The notes under the pieces: generated by a model
What the model was told of the DNA's origin: nothing
The model's input: the letters and a program-made list of their open reading frames with translations, nothing else
Databases searched by the model: none
Made by a program: the position numbers and the translations under genes
In this document: positions 15,101-26,100 of the stretch, in pieces
Numbering within the stretch: position 1 is the first letter of the stretch
Layout of the letters: every line of letters begins with the position of its first letter
Assembly (NCBI GenBank): GCA_037954325.1
Contig: JBBMNZ010000013.1
Coordinates: 4,947,501-5,011,500 of the forward strand
Source of the DNA: Fistularia commersonii
Lineage: Eukaryota; Chordata; Actinopteri; Syngnathiformes; Fistulariidae
Reading direction: 5' to 3'
DNA length: 64,000 nt

Positions 15101-15998
15101 AATGGCTTTCACAGTTCAAAGTAAACACTTTTCTTGCTCCCTATGTCTATCATTTGCCGTTCATACATTTCTCGAAAAATGGAGCCAGTGCACTGATGAC
15201 CGTTTAGATACTGGGGATTAAGTGAAAATGTGGATGCCTTGTTCTCCTTGACATGGATGCATGAATACTGATTGAGGTGATAAGATAATGAGATGAGACA
15301 ATAATCCTTTAGAGAGCATCCAGGCACCAAAGTAGGCAGTATAATTGTGATGAAAATGCATTTCAAATGGAGAGAGGTGTTCAAAAAGGGTATGATCTTC
15401 TACAAAATAAATATAAAAGATGGCATACAAAAAGTTTTCAAACATTTGTAACCTGCCCATGAAAATCTCCATTTTAATTAAATGAATTTTTCAGGTATGA
15501 CCCGAAGACGGACACTTGGACCACAGTGGCGTCTCTGACTGTTCCCCGGGACGCAGTGGGTGTTTGCCTGCTGGGGGACAGACTCTATGCTGTGGGAGGA
15601 TATGATGGCCAGTCATACCTCAACACTGTTGAGTCTTATGACACACAGAACAATGAATGGACTGAAGTAGGTTACTTTTATAACTTACCTTTATTTGAAA
15701 AGTTAATTTTTACACAATGAACTACAATTGTCCTCGTTGAAGTTTCATGAAGCTTTCATTTTTTTTTTATTTGTTGGGTTTGTTGGGGCTTAGCCAGTCA
15801 TGTTTTATAGTGTTTCTTTGATCAAACTATCTACTCTAATGTTATTATTGTCATCCTCTTATTTGCATGTCATGAAACTGGTATTTCAAAACCGCAGCTG
15901 AGAAGCTGCCTGTTAACCCCTCTTTGTTTCCCCTGCAGGAGGTCCCTCTCAACATTGGCAGGGCTGGCGCCTGTGTAGTGGTGGTGAAATTGCCTTAA
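5940..15998 (+). CDS. klhl4: Kelch-like protein 4 (BTB-BACK-Kelch), 5'-partial, ten exons
   Basis: Seen: ten exons (5940-6107, 6841-6977, 7318-7514, 9715-9927, 11133-11319, 11401-11625, 12623-12785, 13830-14042, 15495-15666, 15939-15998), all with GT donors and AG acceptors, join into one open frame of 1,735 nt ending in TAA. From the first visible Met (5965) this gives 569 residues: BTB about 24-125, BACK about 130-232 with the HPSNCLGIRSFADAQGC stretch, and six Kelch repeats about 280-565 marked by VGG motifs such as LYVVGGRDG and MYAVGGHDGW. Family knowledge: KLHL1/4/5 proteins are CUL3 ubiquitin-ligase adaptors, and KLHL1 binds actin. The C-terminal EEVPLNIGRAGACVVVVKLP fits KLHL4 better than KLHL1 or KLHL5, although the start of the BTB region also resembles KLHL5. 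The frame stays open upstream of Met 5965 to the exon-1 acceptor, so this Met need not be the true start. Mammalian KLHL4 is about 718 residues, so about 140 N-terminal residues probably lie before the window. Confidence 0.9.
6841..6977 (+). CDS. klhl4: klhl4 exon, BTB core
   Basis: The acceptor TTTGACAG and donor GTGAGT are canonical. The exon completes the Arg codon and continues LVLSAVSDYFAAMFTSDV, then MEGVDPEALRSLVHFAYTG. These are the BTB helices that form the dimer and the CUL3-contacting face in this family. Confidence 0.93.
7318..7514 (+). CDS. klhl4: klhl4 exon, end of BTB and start of BACK domain
   Basis: The acceptor ATTGCAG and donor GTAGGA flank a frame reading VLELKEETIESLLAAACLLQ, then HPSNCLGIRSFADAQGC and AHNYTM. 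The AACLLQ helix and the HPSNCLG turn are the usual BTB-to-BACK transition and the 3-box region of CUL3 adaptors. The exon ends on a codon boundary. Confidence 0.93.
7515..9714 (+). other. klhl4 intron (2.2 kb), nothing distinctive
   Basis: This intron is bounded by GTAGGA and TACAAG. It contains short poly-T runs but no exon, RNA gene or complete repeat that I recognise. Confidence 0.6.
9715..9927 (+). CDS. klhl4: klhl4 exon, BACK domain
   Basis: The exon follows acceptor TTGTACAAG and precedes donor GTGAGT. It encodes ENFLEVIQNQEFLLLP, LLSSDDINVPDEETIFKALM and the end of BACK, AYIRLPLLPPQ. Both ends fall on codon boundaries. Reading on into the intron meets a stop after a few residues. Confidence 0.93.
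9928..11132 (+). other. klhl4 intron with a GT microsatellite
   Basis: This 1.2-kb intron contains a (GT)n tract at about 10,101-10,124 and otherwise AT-rich unique-looking sequence. No gene or mobile element was recognised. Confidence 0.6.
10101..10124 (+). repeat. (GT)n microsatellite
   Basis: A simple GT run within a klhl4 intron. Confidence 0.85.
11133..11319 (+). CDS. klhl4: klhl4 exon, BACK-Kelch linker and first Kelch strand
   Basis: The acceptor is a plain TCTAG with a poor pyrimidine tract, and the donor is GTATGA. The exon reads LLADLENNKMFSDDLECQKL, then AMKYHLLPERR and the conserved linker QSPRTKPRKSTVGALYAVGG, so it joins BACK to Kelch repeat 1. The final G is completed to a Gly codon by the next exon. 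Confidence 0.92.
11401..11625 (+). CDS. klhl4: klhl4 exon, Kelch repeats 1-2
   Basis: The exon lies after an 81-bp intron with a T8 acceptor (TTTTTTTTAG) and ends before GTGAGT. It encodes STTIEKYDLRTNTWVQVG, then NKLYVVGGRDGLKTSNMVEC and MPPMSTHRHGLG. The paired Gly, the Tyr and the spaced Trp of Kelch repeats are all present. Confidence 0.93.
11626..12622 (+). other. klhl4 intron ending in a CAA/TAA microsatellite
   Basis: The 1.0-kb intron carries a compound tract, (CAA)n then (TAA)n-like with one ATG interruption, at 12,565-12,603, ending about 19 nt before the exon-7 acceptor. No other element was recognised. Confidence 0.6.
12565..12603 (+). repeat. CAA/TAA microsatellite next to exon-7 acceptor
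   Basis: About six CAA units run into ATA/TAA units with one ATG interruption, ending about 19 nt before the klhl4 exon-7 acceptor. Confidence 0.85.
12623..12785 (+). CDS. klhl4: klhl4 exon, Kelch repeat 3
   Basis: The exon encodes IAVLEGPMYAVGGHDGWSYL, then VERWDPQARQWNYVASMS and ALNGK. The acceptor is weak (TTTATGAAG) and lies about 19 nt after a CAA/TAA microsatellite. The start is fixed by reading frame: it supplies the last two bases of the Gly codon of HRHGLG. The donor is GTAAGC. Confidence 0.91.
12786..13829 (+). other. klhl4 intron, nothing distinctive
   Basis: This AT-rich 1.04-kb intron has short A and T runs. No coding, RNA or mobile feature was recognised. Confidence 0.6.
13830..14042 (+). 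CDS. klhl4: klhl4 exon, Kelch repeats 4-5
   Basis: After acceptor CTTTTCAG the frame reads LFSVGGRDGSSCLRSMECFD, then CAPMTKRRGGVGVATYNNF and YAVGGHDAPASNHCSRLSDC. The ASNHCSRLSD insertion is typical of the KLHL1/4/5 subfamily. The donor GTTAGA splits the Arg codon of VERYDPK. Confidence 0.93.
14043..15494 (+). other. klhl4 intron containing a 20-bp-arm hairpin
   Basis: This 1.45-kb intron contains the inverted repeat at 14,576-14,621, listed separately, and no other recognisable element. Confidence 0.6.
14576..14621. repeat. perfect inverted repeat, 20-bp arms, 6-nt loop
   Basis: The left arm (14,576-14,595) begins ATACCAGGCA and the right arm (14,602-14,621) ends TGCCTGGTAT. The arms are exact reverse complements around the loop CATATA. 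It lies in klhl4 intron 8. In RNA it would form a stable hairpin with an AU-rich inner stem. It could be a small transposon remnant or a chance AT-rich foldback. The arms are short for a typical microRNA precursor. Confidence 0.8.
15495..15666 (+). CDS. klhl4: klhl4 exon, Kelch repeats 5-6
   Basis: The exon follows acceptor TTTTTCAG and reads YDPKTDTWTTVASLTVPRD, then LLGDRLYAVGGYDGQSYLN and NNEWTE. It ends on a codon boundary before donor GTAGGT. Confidence 0.93.
15939..15998 (+). CDS. klhl4: klhl4 terminal coding exon and stop
   Basis: The short last exon follows a strong acceptor (TTTCCCCTGCAG) and encodes EVPLNIGRAGACVVVVKLP followed by TAA. With the preceding Glu it gives the C-terminus that separates KLHL4 from KLHL5 (whose end I recall as ...GRAGACVVTVKL). 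Confidence 0.93.
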   Translation, partial: EVPLNIGRAGACVVVVKLP

Positions 15999-17080
15999 GC
16001 GTTGAACAGCATAGATAAAAAAATAAGAGATTGGCGAGCAGAATGGACACATAAAGCAACAGATCAAGGACACATCCATCGAGAGACATGAATTTTTTGT
16101 CTAATTTCGTCAAAAGAAAAATACCGGGACCTTGCCCATTTATTAGCGAACATGCCCGTCAGCTGGAGTGGACTTGTTCAGAAACTGAAAAGCATTGCAC
16201 ATTCAAAAAAAATATCCACAGACTTGGCTGAGCTGTCACAGGAGTCAGACGCGTTGTTTTTTTTTTTTTGTCCTTTTGTTAAAGGATCTTTGAAAAAAAT
16301 ACATCTACAAAATCTGTTCTGGTAAGCTTTACAGCAAATGTTTACCACCGCATCATCTCTATCAGTGCCATTACAAACAGTGTAACCGGAGCTTACATCC
16401 CCCCTGACAGCCACTCGAATGGCTATGCCACTGTGAATACTGAGGGTGAAGGATTTAAAAAAAAAAATCCCCCCAAAAAATCACAACTTTGATGTATTTT
16501 GAAAAGTTGAGTTTAGAGCTACAAGACACCAAAGTAGTTTGCTTGGCATAGAAGGCTTACACTTCACACATCACATAAATGTTTACAAAATGTGAATTAC
16601 AGAAAATATATCATATTGATATTCGCATTACTGTACAGAATTTGTGGATTTTTCAAAATACAATTGTGTTGATAAAACAAATCTAATCCAGTGTACTACC
16701 ACTATAGTTGTTTTTCTTCTCTACTTTTTTTTTCTAGGCATGCTAACTAAGGTATTGAATTATTTGATTTATACAAAAGCATATATAAAAACAACTGTCG
16801 GTTATCTTGAACTATGATATAAAGCCACTGACCCAAACCAAAAGAAACAGCAAAGCAGTTACTTGTCACTTCACTAATGTGATTTTGATTAGAATTTCTA
16901 GATTTGTACTTGGTTGTACCCACAACAAACTCTGATGTATCTAACATGTTTGGACTGAGAACAATTTGTACCTGTACTAATGACATGTTTTGCGAAAAGT
17001 TACTTTCTATGTTTTTATCATAATTTTGTACAGCATGCAAACCAAAAAAAAAAAATAAATACAATAACTTAAGTCTTCTC
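15999..17080 (+). other. klhl4: klhl4 3' untranslated region (extent inferred)
   Basis: No gene is seen in this AT-rich stretch downstream of the klhl4 stop. An AATAAA hexamer at 17,054-17,059 sits in an A-rich run and is the first clear polyadenylation signal candidate. The A-rich setting weakens it, and KLHL4 transcripts in other vertebrates can have longer 3' ends. The true end is not determined. Confidence 0.4.
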
Positions 17081-18150
17081 TGCACGTTCCTAATCACATC
17101 AATAACTGGTTACATCCCTTATGGCTTCATTTTCTTTCTTTCTTTCTTTTTTTGACATTCGATAATGACCGTCTTCTAACAGGTTTGCGTGTCTTTTTGC
17201 GAAACAAAAAGAAACAAAGAAAGAGTGAATGGAAACATTCTGAGTAATGTAAAACTTGAAGGTGAAAATGAACATGAAATACTTGACTGTTATTGTGAAG
17301 TTAGTTGGCTTGAATCTTAATGGTCTTCTCTAATGTTTTATTTTCATCTGTTTACATTTACTCTTGTCAAATCTCATAAAGGAAATCAATGAAGGATAAT
17401 GGCTTTTACCAGAATTAGCCAATATCTCAATATATTTGTCTAATTAATTCAACACATTGAAGGCTACTAGCTGAGGTAACATTAAACTATAATGGTGGAA
17501 GTAATTAAGTCTGTCCCTGCTTCCGATATAATTGTTGCAAAAGTTTAGACTTTGCAATTTTCCAGTCAGTTTAGCAAGTTTCTTCTGTTAAATAAGTGCT
17601 CTTTCTAAGTCAGTATTCACTCCCATAGTCAAAAATACCCAGACATCTACACAATGGAAGGTCCAGTATCATATAATCGCTCCAAAATGTTTTTAATATC
17701 ATTTGACCATTGGTTTAGTGATTTGTGCTTTCGTCTTGCCGAAAGAAGGTTCCAAGTTCTCTCCTGGTTCTCCGGCTTCCCTATAAAAACAAACATCTGG
17801 TTAATTCGAGGCTTTTATATTGATCGTAGATGGTAGTGAGAGGGTGAATATCTGCAAGTCTAATTGGCCCATGTAAGTAATTGGTTGAGGGTCTGAGACC
17901 CTGTTTGCATAACAATGTAGAGAATGTATGAATGAATGAAAACCGCCATGAATATGTTAAAAGATACCCTTCATCGTGTTACTTTAATTGTTTCTCCATC
18001 TACACTTTCATTAGATTCTCATAAAATAATAATGGAGATTTGGTAGGATTAACTGCATACTTGTTTTTCTCAGCCTTCTCAGAACACAAACTCTGATAGC
18101 ACCAGGGACCACAAAGCTTAGTTTGCAAGTAAAAAAAAACAAATATTTTT
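17081..18150. other. intergenic, nothing recognised
   Basis: AT-rich sequence downstream of klhl4, possibly a continuing 3' UTR. No coding exon or repeat family was recognised. Confidence 0.5.
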
Positions 18151-18260
18151 GATTCATCCATCCATCTTCTGCCACTTATCCTGCAGTGAGGTTCACGGGG
18201 GGATGCTGGAGCCTATCCAAGCTGTCATCAGGCGAGATACATCCTGGACTGGTCACCTTT
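18151..18260 (+). repeat. fragment of a common fish dispersed repeat
   Basis: The stretch begins TCATCCATCCATCTTCTGCC and continues with GATGCTGGAGCCTATCCAAG, then CATCCTGGACTGGTCACC. This order of motifs is very common as a dispersed repeat in fish genomes, where the full unit continues for several hundred bases. Only the first part is clear here. I do not assign a family name. Confidence 0.6.
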
Positions 18261-20078
18261 ATCCCGGGCATCCTCTGTGTGTCCTTGTAAATTCTGAAAT
18301 GTCTTTTGTTGTGGTTGCCTTGATGACGGGCCAGGGCGAGTGTAAACAATGTGCCTGGAGATCTGCTGAGCGAAGGCACACAAAATCTAGTTGAACTAAA
18401 AAGCTCAAAATAAAGAAGGAAAAATGCAGGACCTGAATTATCCGATATTTTTTATGCCATTTTTACGCCAAATTAAAGAAATATGACAGAAGAAATGTGT
18501 ATTAAGGGGGGATGGACTATTGCATTGGCATACAGCTTCATATATAGATTTAAAGGACTCTATACTGATAAAAACCAGAGCAATAATAAGTTTTGTGTTT
18601 AGCCTTTTGAATACCAGATTAGTCCCACAGATAGTCTCCTGGCACAACAACAAAAAGGGCATCAACAGTAAAATCACATTAATAGAAAAGTCCATACATT
18701 TTCATTATTATACTTTATCATAAAAACAAGCTGACACACAATCCCGGAGTCAGAGAATTTTAAAGCAGCAGATTCATTTTGTTCCTGCAGAGGTTATCGA
18801 TTACGTTGCATTTTGTTTTCTATTTTACCCTAGGCGTTTTTCCTTTAAATGCCCATAGAAAGAAACAAGTAAATCGTATAGTTTCAGTCACGGGGAGGAA
18901 GCCCGGTCCTGTTGGCACTGGATGGACAAGGTGCAGGAGGGGATTTCAATGTATCTCAGGTCAGACTGGAGGGAAAACGTGCTTGCAGAACACACAAATA
19001 AGATATTTTCTTTAAGGACACCAGCCTTGACAAAAGCTATTGGCATTCTGATTATTAAGATGATTATAAATACCATTTCTTGTGTTTTTTATGAGATTTT
19101 TTCAATTCCTGTAAATTATCAGCATCCCAACTGCATCCCTATGCTCCCTCCTGATATGATCATCTCATTGGTTATCAAAAGAGGGTGCTGTTGCACTGCA
19201 GAAGCCATATCGTACGATACATGCCACAAGATCTATTCTGATCAAAATAAATGTCACCCGGCATTAAAAGTGCCAGGGCCAAATACTCCAGTATGGTAGC
19301 CCACATAATTTTTAAGACAAGATGATGAAATATTGGGATATTGGATATTAAGGTGCCTTCACTCACTCTCAGATGAAGATCTTACTAAGGGTTTAAAGAA
19401 GAGACTGAGCAGGATGAGTTCTAACTTGTGAGATGATTTGCCAGATTTGCAATGAATTATGAGTCCCATTTTTTTTTTTTTCAAACAATTCCTTGTAATC
19501 TTGTGACAAAAGCAGCTGGTTTATTCTATTTCCGAGCTCCCTTTCCACTCTATTTCCGTTATATCTTCTAGGAGTGAGGGGAGAACTCTTCCTGACATTT
19601 ATTTATTTACTTATTTATTTGCGTGACGGTGAAAACAGATGGAAAGTGATGAGAAAAAGGTAGAATGGCAAAATGCAAATGGCAGACATTGTTTATTTTT
19701 TTTTCTTTTGTGAAGATACTTTTGAATTTAGGGGGCGGAGAAGTTTACATTTTAAATTGTTGTCATACATCATTGCAGGTGAAAATCAGCCAAGTTGTAA
19801 ATACCAGCACATTAACTAAAAAGCTGATTTATGTGCATTTTCTTTATGAATAAAAAGATGGAATTAAATGAAAGCAAATGAATAGAGAAACTTATAAGCA
19901 CACATTTTATCTCACCAAACACATTTTTCTTCTGCTAGATAAATGATAACTATGCATAATTGTTTCCTATCAAATGACTGTCTCAGAACTTCAGCTCAGA
20001 TCACTTGTTTTAACACTCACCAAAGAACATGGAGAAAGGGGGTATGGTGTATTTGTCAAAAAACAGTGTTCTAACTGA
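18261..20078. other. intergenic, nothing recognised
   Basis: AT-rich sequence with an ATTT/ACTT-rich tract near 19,600-19,620. The open frame of about 125 codons at 18,922-19,299 has no recognisable domain and is probably chance. Confidence 0.5.
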
Positions 20079-20087
20079 ATATATATA

Positions 20088-20122
<35 letters not shown>
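20079..20122. repeat. (TA)n microsatellite
   Basis: AT dinucleotide run with one TTAT interruption, followed by poly-A. Confidence 0.85.
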
Positions 20123-20126
<4 letters not shown>

Positions 20127-23100
20127 AAAAAAATAGACAGCATGCCGGGTATCATCTTCACCATGGGGACAAAAAACAAGATGCATGCATCTACAAGTGC
20201 CACAACAAACTGTCAACTTAAAATAACATTGTTTCGTCAAGCCCGCTTGAATAAGGCTGTTAACATAGCACTTTTGACATCTTCCAATGGATGGCTATGT
20301 CAAACAAAATGTTACGTGTTCTCCTCCCAGGTGACGGCAAATGGATTACACACTGCAACCATTTTTTGGCATCCGACTGGATTGAGAAAGACAAGTAGTA
20401 GACAGGAAGCAGGACAGTGTCTACCTGCAGAAAGCCGGTTCCGTGTTTAACCAAAAAACAAAGGTGAGCTTGAAACATTACATGCCTGAGGAGCTGCAAA
20501 CCAAAACTATAGCCTTAATGTGACTCTGGCAGTAATAAAGCAGTTAGCTGAGCTATCTTGAGTCCAGCACAGATACAAAGAATGACAGTTGCTTCGCTCG
20601 TCTGATCAAAGGTAGCAGACAAGTGCTGTAGATTCTTACTCCACCCCCCCAACCCCGTCTCCATCTAATGATAGTTGAATTCATTGTCATCTCATTATCT
20701 TTGAAGAGGGAGAAAGATCCCTCCTGTACGAGTGGGCACTGTGTCTCTTGCCATCAGACGGGACCTCAGATTGGTGAAGCTCATTCTCATCTCATTATGT
20801 TGAGTGAGAGATATCAGACATATTCCATCTGTGTAATGCCTTTCACTCACATGACGCCATTCCGGGTTGTACAGAAATACTGCCTGTGCATAGCTGATTC
20901 AAGGCTGGTATCTATAAACAGGTTAGGATACGAGCAAATAAAAATCACTGTGTGGTTAAAAACCACTACATGCAAGAGAATTCTGCCAAACTTGAGATGC
21001 ATCTCTTAATGGTTTTAAACCAGAACTTAACACCCGTGATTCTTCGGGGGAACTGGCTGCGGGGATTTTTCCGAGTCTTCTGTAGTTGTTCTCTGCTTTC
21101 CATTAAAAAAAAAAAAAAAAACCTTCAAATTAAAGAAACAAGCAGGCAAAGAAAAAGACGTAAAAAAACGGAGAAACATCCACATGTCACAGATTATGAT
21201 AGAACAACACTCTTGACCTGAAGACGTACATATTTCCAAACATTCCCCTGTATTTCTCCTTTTTTCTTCTATCTTTATATGTCTATTTTTGTCCTGGAGT
21301 GAAAAGAAGCGTACACTCAATTGCTTTTACCATTGTTCCTAAATAGTATTCAAATAAAACCAAATTGTGCCCGCAGCAGCCAAAAAAACGTGTGTCAAAA
21401 TGTCAAACTGGTCCTGGCTCTCTTGACTGAGTCTAACAGACATCGTGGGCTAGTTGCCAAAACATCTTATCACTGACAAAGCACAGAGGAAACCACTACA
21501 TTGATCTACATGATGGATGTCAGATGAAAATGAATCCAGGCGTGGTTTTATCAGCTTTAAATTCATGCATTGGGAATCCTGTCAGGGGTGAGAAATGTGG
21601 ATGTGGACACTGACTCTCACTGTTTGTCAAGATTTTACATCCCTCCCCCATTGATACTTGTTTGAAGCGAGTCATCTGCTGTCGAGCAGCTTGCTGCCAA
21701 TCCGCGTGAGGATCTCAATTCAACATTTGTGAATTCCTCAGAAATGAATGCAATTAGACTGTTTGTGGGTGTAAAATATCCCTTTGCATATTCCAAGCAA
21801 TCTATCATTTTAATGGGCTTCAAGTTTCTCAGGGAAAACTCTTTAATTTGGTAACTAGCCTTGTCTATTTCTTATGTTTTGTCTCAAATTCCGACAGTGA
21901 AGCGGTGACCCGTCAACAGCACATTTTTTTTTCCGCCCAAGTTTTGTTTCTTTTCAAGTGTTGACAGTTTAAAGAAATGCCGGACTAAAAAATCAGACTT
22001 TTTATAGCAGAGCATCAGATGACGCATTGACACAAATGCAATAATGAGGTAACATCAAACTCGGAGAAGATCACAAAACACGAACCGTTCAATTCTTTGA
22101 ATGTTTTTTTGTTTTTTGACCATGATGACAACGCCGCTCTGGTCCAATTCATTCTCCGAGTCATCGCGGCGCCCATTATTCAGGGAACATCATGTCCACT
22201 TCAATAATGGTCTTTCTCCTTGAAGGACACACACAATATATATTTTATTGCCTCCCATTTCGGATAAATCTTTGCAATGGGAGGAAAAAAAACATCTAGA
22301 GTTGCTTGTGTGCAACTATTGTGCCGGCTATATGACTCTCACCCCGCATGACCTTTCTCTTGGCACATTACTGCGCTGCCTCCAGTGCCTGCTTATGAAT
22401 TGCCTCCAGAGCTAAATCACTTCCTTTGTCAAACATGACTGCTTTTCTTTCCCGGACCCGCTGTTTACTTCTATTGTTAGTGAAGATGAACAGCCAACGA
22501 CAATTAAAGGTGTGGACCATTAATTCTGCTGCGAGGTAAGGTTAGGCCCCGCGCTATTCGGCCTGAGGGGTAACACTCCTGGTCTTAAATCCGTTATCCG
22601 GAGCCGTATTGGAGGGCCTTGGAGTGATGAAAAGGAGAATATGTACAACTATGTTTGCTTTGGGTCAACTTTATGTCGCTATGTCTGAGGTCTGTGGGAT
22701 GTGGGGCGAAGACACTGTCGAAACTCCGGGAAATTTATTTTAATAAATGTACTGCTAATATAGTGGCTTGGTCATTTCAACCAGTGAGTATATAATTAAC
22801 TGACTGCTTTATTTTTATTTGTAAGACATTTGAATGCCACGCTGTCATTGTGATAGAAGGATACAAAATAAGGGGATGTTGTTGCTCATTAAGTACTCCC
22901 AGACATGGTTCTTGTTAAATAATTGATCATTATCTCATTTCCGCTTTTCCAGATTACAAATGGGGATCACTCAGTCTTTGTCTGTGAGGATTTGGCAGTT
23001 AGGGTTTGCTTTCGATTTAAAAAAAGTTAGATAAATATTTTGCATTCGTGTAGCAACACATTCATTTGTTAAACTTGATAAATGGGAAATGTTGTAAACA

Positions 23101-26100
23101 ACCTCAGCAAATGAATACATTCGAATGACTCGTGACTTCACTTTGAACCATTTTGATAAAAGCATTTAGAGCATGTTAATTTTGCTTTCTTTACTTTGGA
23201 AACTCCATAGAGTACACACATACCATATTCAAAACATACAAATACATTGCATAAGTCAGACTAGGTTAGCCTTCACTTGTTTTTTCTTTTAATTTAACAT
23301 CTCACGCAGTCCATGTATAATTTTCTGTGAAATATGTTGAATCGCTCATGGAGTTTGATGTGAATCCAATTTGTGCCAATTAATACAGGTCAATAGAAAA
23401 GATTTTCCCTTCTCTATTATGCGAATGTGAAGATGCTATTCTATAACCATTTGAGATGTCTAAAAATCTGCACATATTGTATGTGATAAGGTCATTTGAA
23501 AAAAAATAATATACATGGCAAGTATGCCATTTCAGGTTCTCCCAAGCGTCTTTGTAAAAATTCTTGTCCTAAACTATTGCAGTGAATTATTAAATAAGGT
23601 TCTATTTTCAGAAGATAACACTCAAGCTATTAAATCCAGGGTACAGAGAGAAGCCAAATTGGTTGAGTTTACTTCAAAGATTCGAGTAACTTTCTCTGGA
23701 CAAAATTGACCTTACTTTTACATGGATGGAATGATAATATTTCATAAAAAAAAAAAATTAAAAAAATGCATTTAAGGTCCAAGGCAACACAGTATGGTAG
23801 TGCAATGAAGAGATATTGCATAGCAAAATCTTACTGCTGCAGCATTTCAGCTGTAGGCAAGTCTATAATTACCTACAGATGGGATCTGAACAGAGACACA
23901 CCAGGGTTGATTTAATAAATTTTTACAACATTTTGCTTCTTGCTTAACCCCGGGCAATCAGCATCACACAGACAAAATCCACATAGCAGCCATATTGCCA
24001 CAAGGATTGCCCACAGTAGACAAAAGTCGAACCTTTCTTGTTCCCCTATAGCCTCATGTCAGAAACTGAGGGCAAATGTATGCAGATAACCACTTCAAAA
24101 GATTCATGCTCTTTCCACTACATGTTTCACGCAGGAAAGGCTCTTGTATTCTGTCTTTTGTTACATAGCCATTAGCTTGGTAAAAACTTTTCCCTTCAAA
24201 TTCATCCTGAGGCTCATCTCTGATACCCCTGTTCAACATGCAGAGGTGTTGAATTATTTAGGTTGAATCTGTATATTGTTTAAAAAGAAGAGAGTTAGAG
24301 GGAAGACAACAAAAAATATAGCAACGGAACAGCGATCGTAGGCGCGTTGCATCGAATAGACTTAAGAGTGTTGACCTTGAAAAAAAAAAAACGTCTTTGT
24401 GTTTATCAACTTGAGGCTTCCTCTCCTGTCACCGAGCAAATATCATAACACAAGTAAAAATATCATTGAGCAATAAATAGATAAATATGAGTTTTCCATC
24501 TCAATACACTTCTATTGACAAATATAATCAACAATTGAAAGGCATTCAATGAAAAGGCATAGCCACACGAAGACGAACGCGTGACAATTGAATTCAATAA
24601 AAGCGTGACTACGGTGTCAATACAAATGATTGTCTTCAATCTCCACCTTCTCTCCACTTGTACTGCGCTGTCTGCATTATGTCTGTCACAGCACAGGAAG
24701 CCATGCATAATGACCAAGCTCCCCGGCGCGCCTCGGGCTCTCCAACATACTTGCCAGATGCAACACCGTGAAAGGTGCTGCCTCTTTAAGTCTCATGTGT
24801 GGCATGTTAAGCAATGGTAATCTGCCGCAGTGCAGACAATAAATTCCACCGCATAACTAAGTGTCGCCATGACATTGTACCTGTATAGAATACTGTGCGG
24901 GTGAACGGCGATAGAACAATGGAGGCTATGCCCCTTACTGAATAAATATGTGTTACAAATGTTTACACAAAAGGGACATCTGACACTTTCTCACAGTGAT
25001 GCCCCGTGTCTGCTGTGCTCGTGAGAAGGGGGAGAGAGAGAGATGGAGGAAAAAAATGAACTGCATTAAAAATATCCCAGAGCTTAGAGCCTGTTTGGTC
25101 ACTGAGCGATTGATCTGTTCTTTGCAACAACAGAGCTCACTGCTATGACAAATCTGAAGGACTGGGCTGTCTTCCCAGTTCCCAAAAGCTTAATAGTGTT
25201 CTGTGTGGAATGATGTAATGCTAAAACACTGGAAAACTTGAGTGCTCACCAGCTTTTCTGAGGGGCCGAGGAAAGGGGGAGAGAAAGACCAACAAGAGGG
25301 AAGGGAAGAGGGAGAGAGATACGGGGGGAGACTCTAAGGGCCTGATTACCGCATATCATCTAGAATACAACTTGTACCACAAAAATCTCCCGAGAAATCC
25401 CTATACTGTTCGACTATGATAACAGAATTGAAAAGCTAGTTTGTGTTGAAGCTTGCAGTGCTAAGGAAAGTGATCTTCGAATGTTCGCCGCATGACTCAG
25501 ACAGCAACTCTGCAGTTATTTGACAAACTGAAAGCCATTTCAGGCTGTCACAAGCAAAATGATTTGGAGCTCCCTGTAGCAAAGTATAATCCCCAACAAA
25601 GAAATGTTATTATTCACAACAGTGTGAAAAGAGACACACCAAAGCTGCCCTGCACTAAATGTGGGTTTTGCTACGGGTTTTGATCTTTCTTTTTCTTTTA
25701 TTTTCATGGAAAGACATTAGCCTAGCTTTTTATTCTTTGCTCTTCTTTCAAGTGCATAAGATTAAAGGGTGGTGCTCTATACCAAATACAGTAACCCTTG
25801 ATAAAACAGTTTTGGCATATATATTGCTTTTTACATAAAAGACATAGTCGCTGCTCCTTTTTCATTGAACAGCATACTTCCAAATGTATAATGACTTTTT
25901 GTATCAGATCCAATAAAACTTTTAATGAGATTTTAATAATGTTCCCCTGCACAATTTATAGCATTGTGTCGAAATGTGATTGCCAATATGTTTTTACTGA
26001 TTGGTCATGTTATTTTGATTTTTGTTATGTAGACTTGAATCCGGGATCACGGCAATATAACCGATAAACAATGTTTCTTTGATAATAAGTGAGGCAGTGA

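Noticed and set aside
16747..17097. Minus-strand open frame of 116 codons
   Set aside because: It lies within the klhl4 3' UTR region, with composition like its surroundings and no recognisable domain.
18922..19299. Open frame of 125 codons
   Set aside because: No domain, AT-rich codon use and no splice or homology signal. Likely chance.
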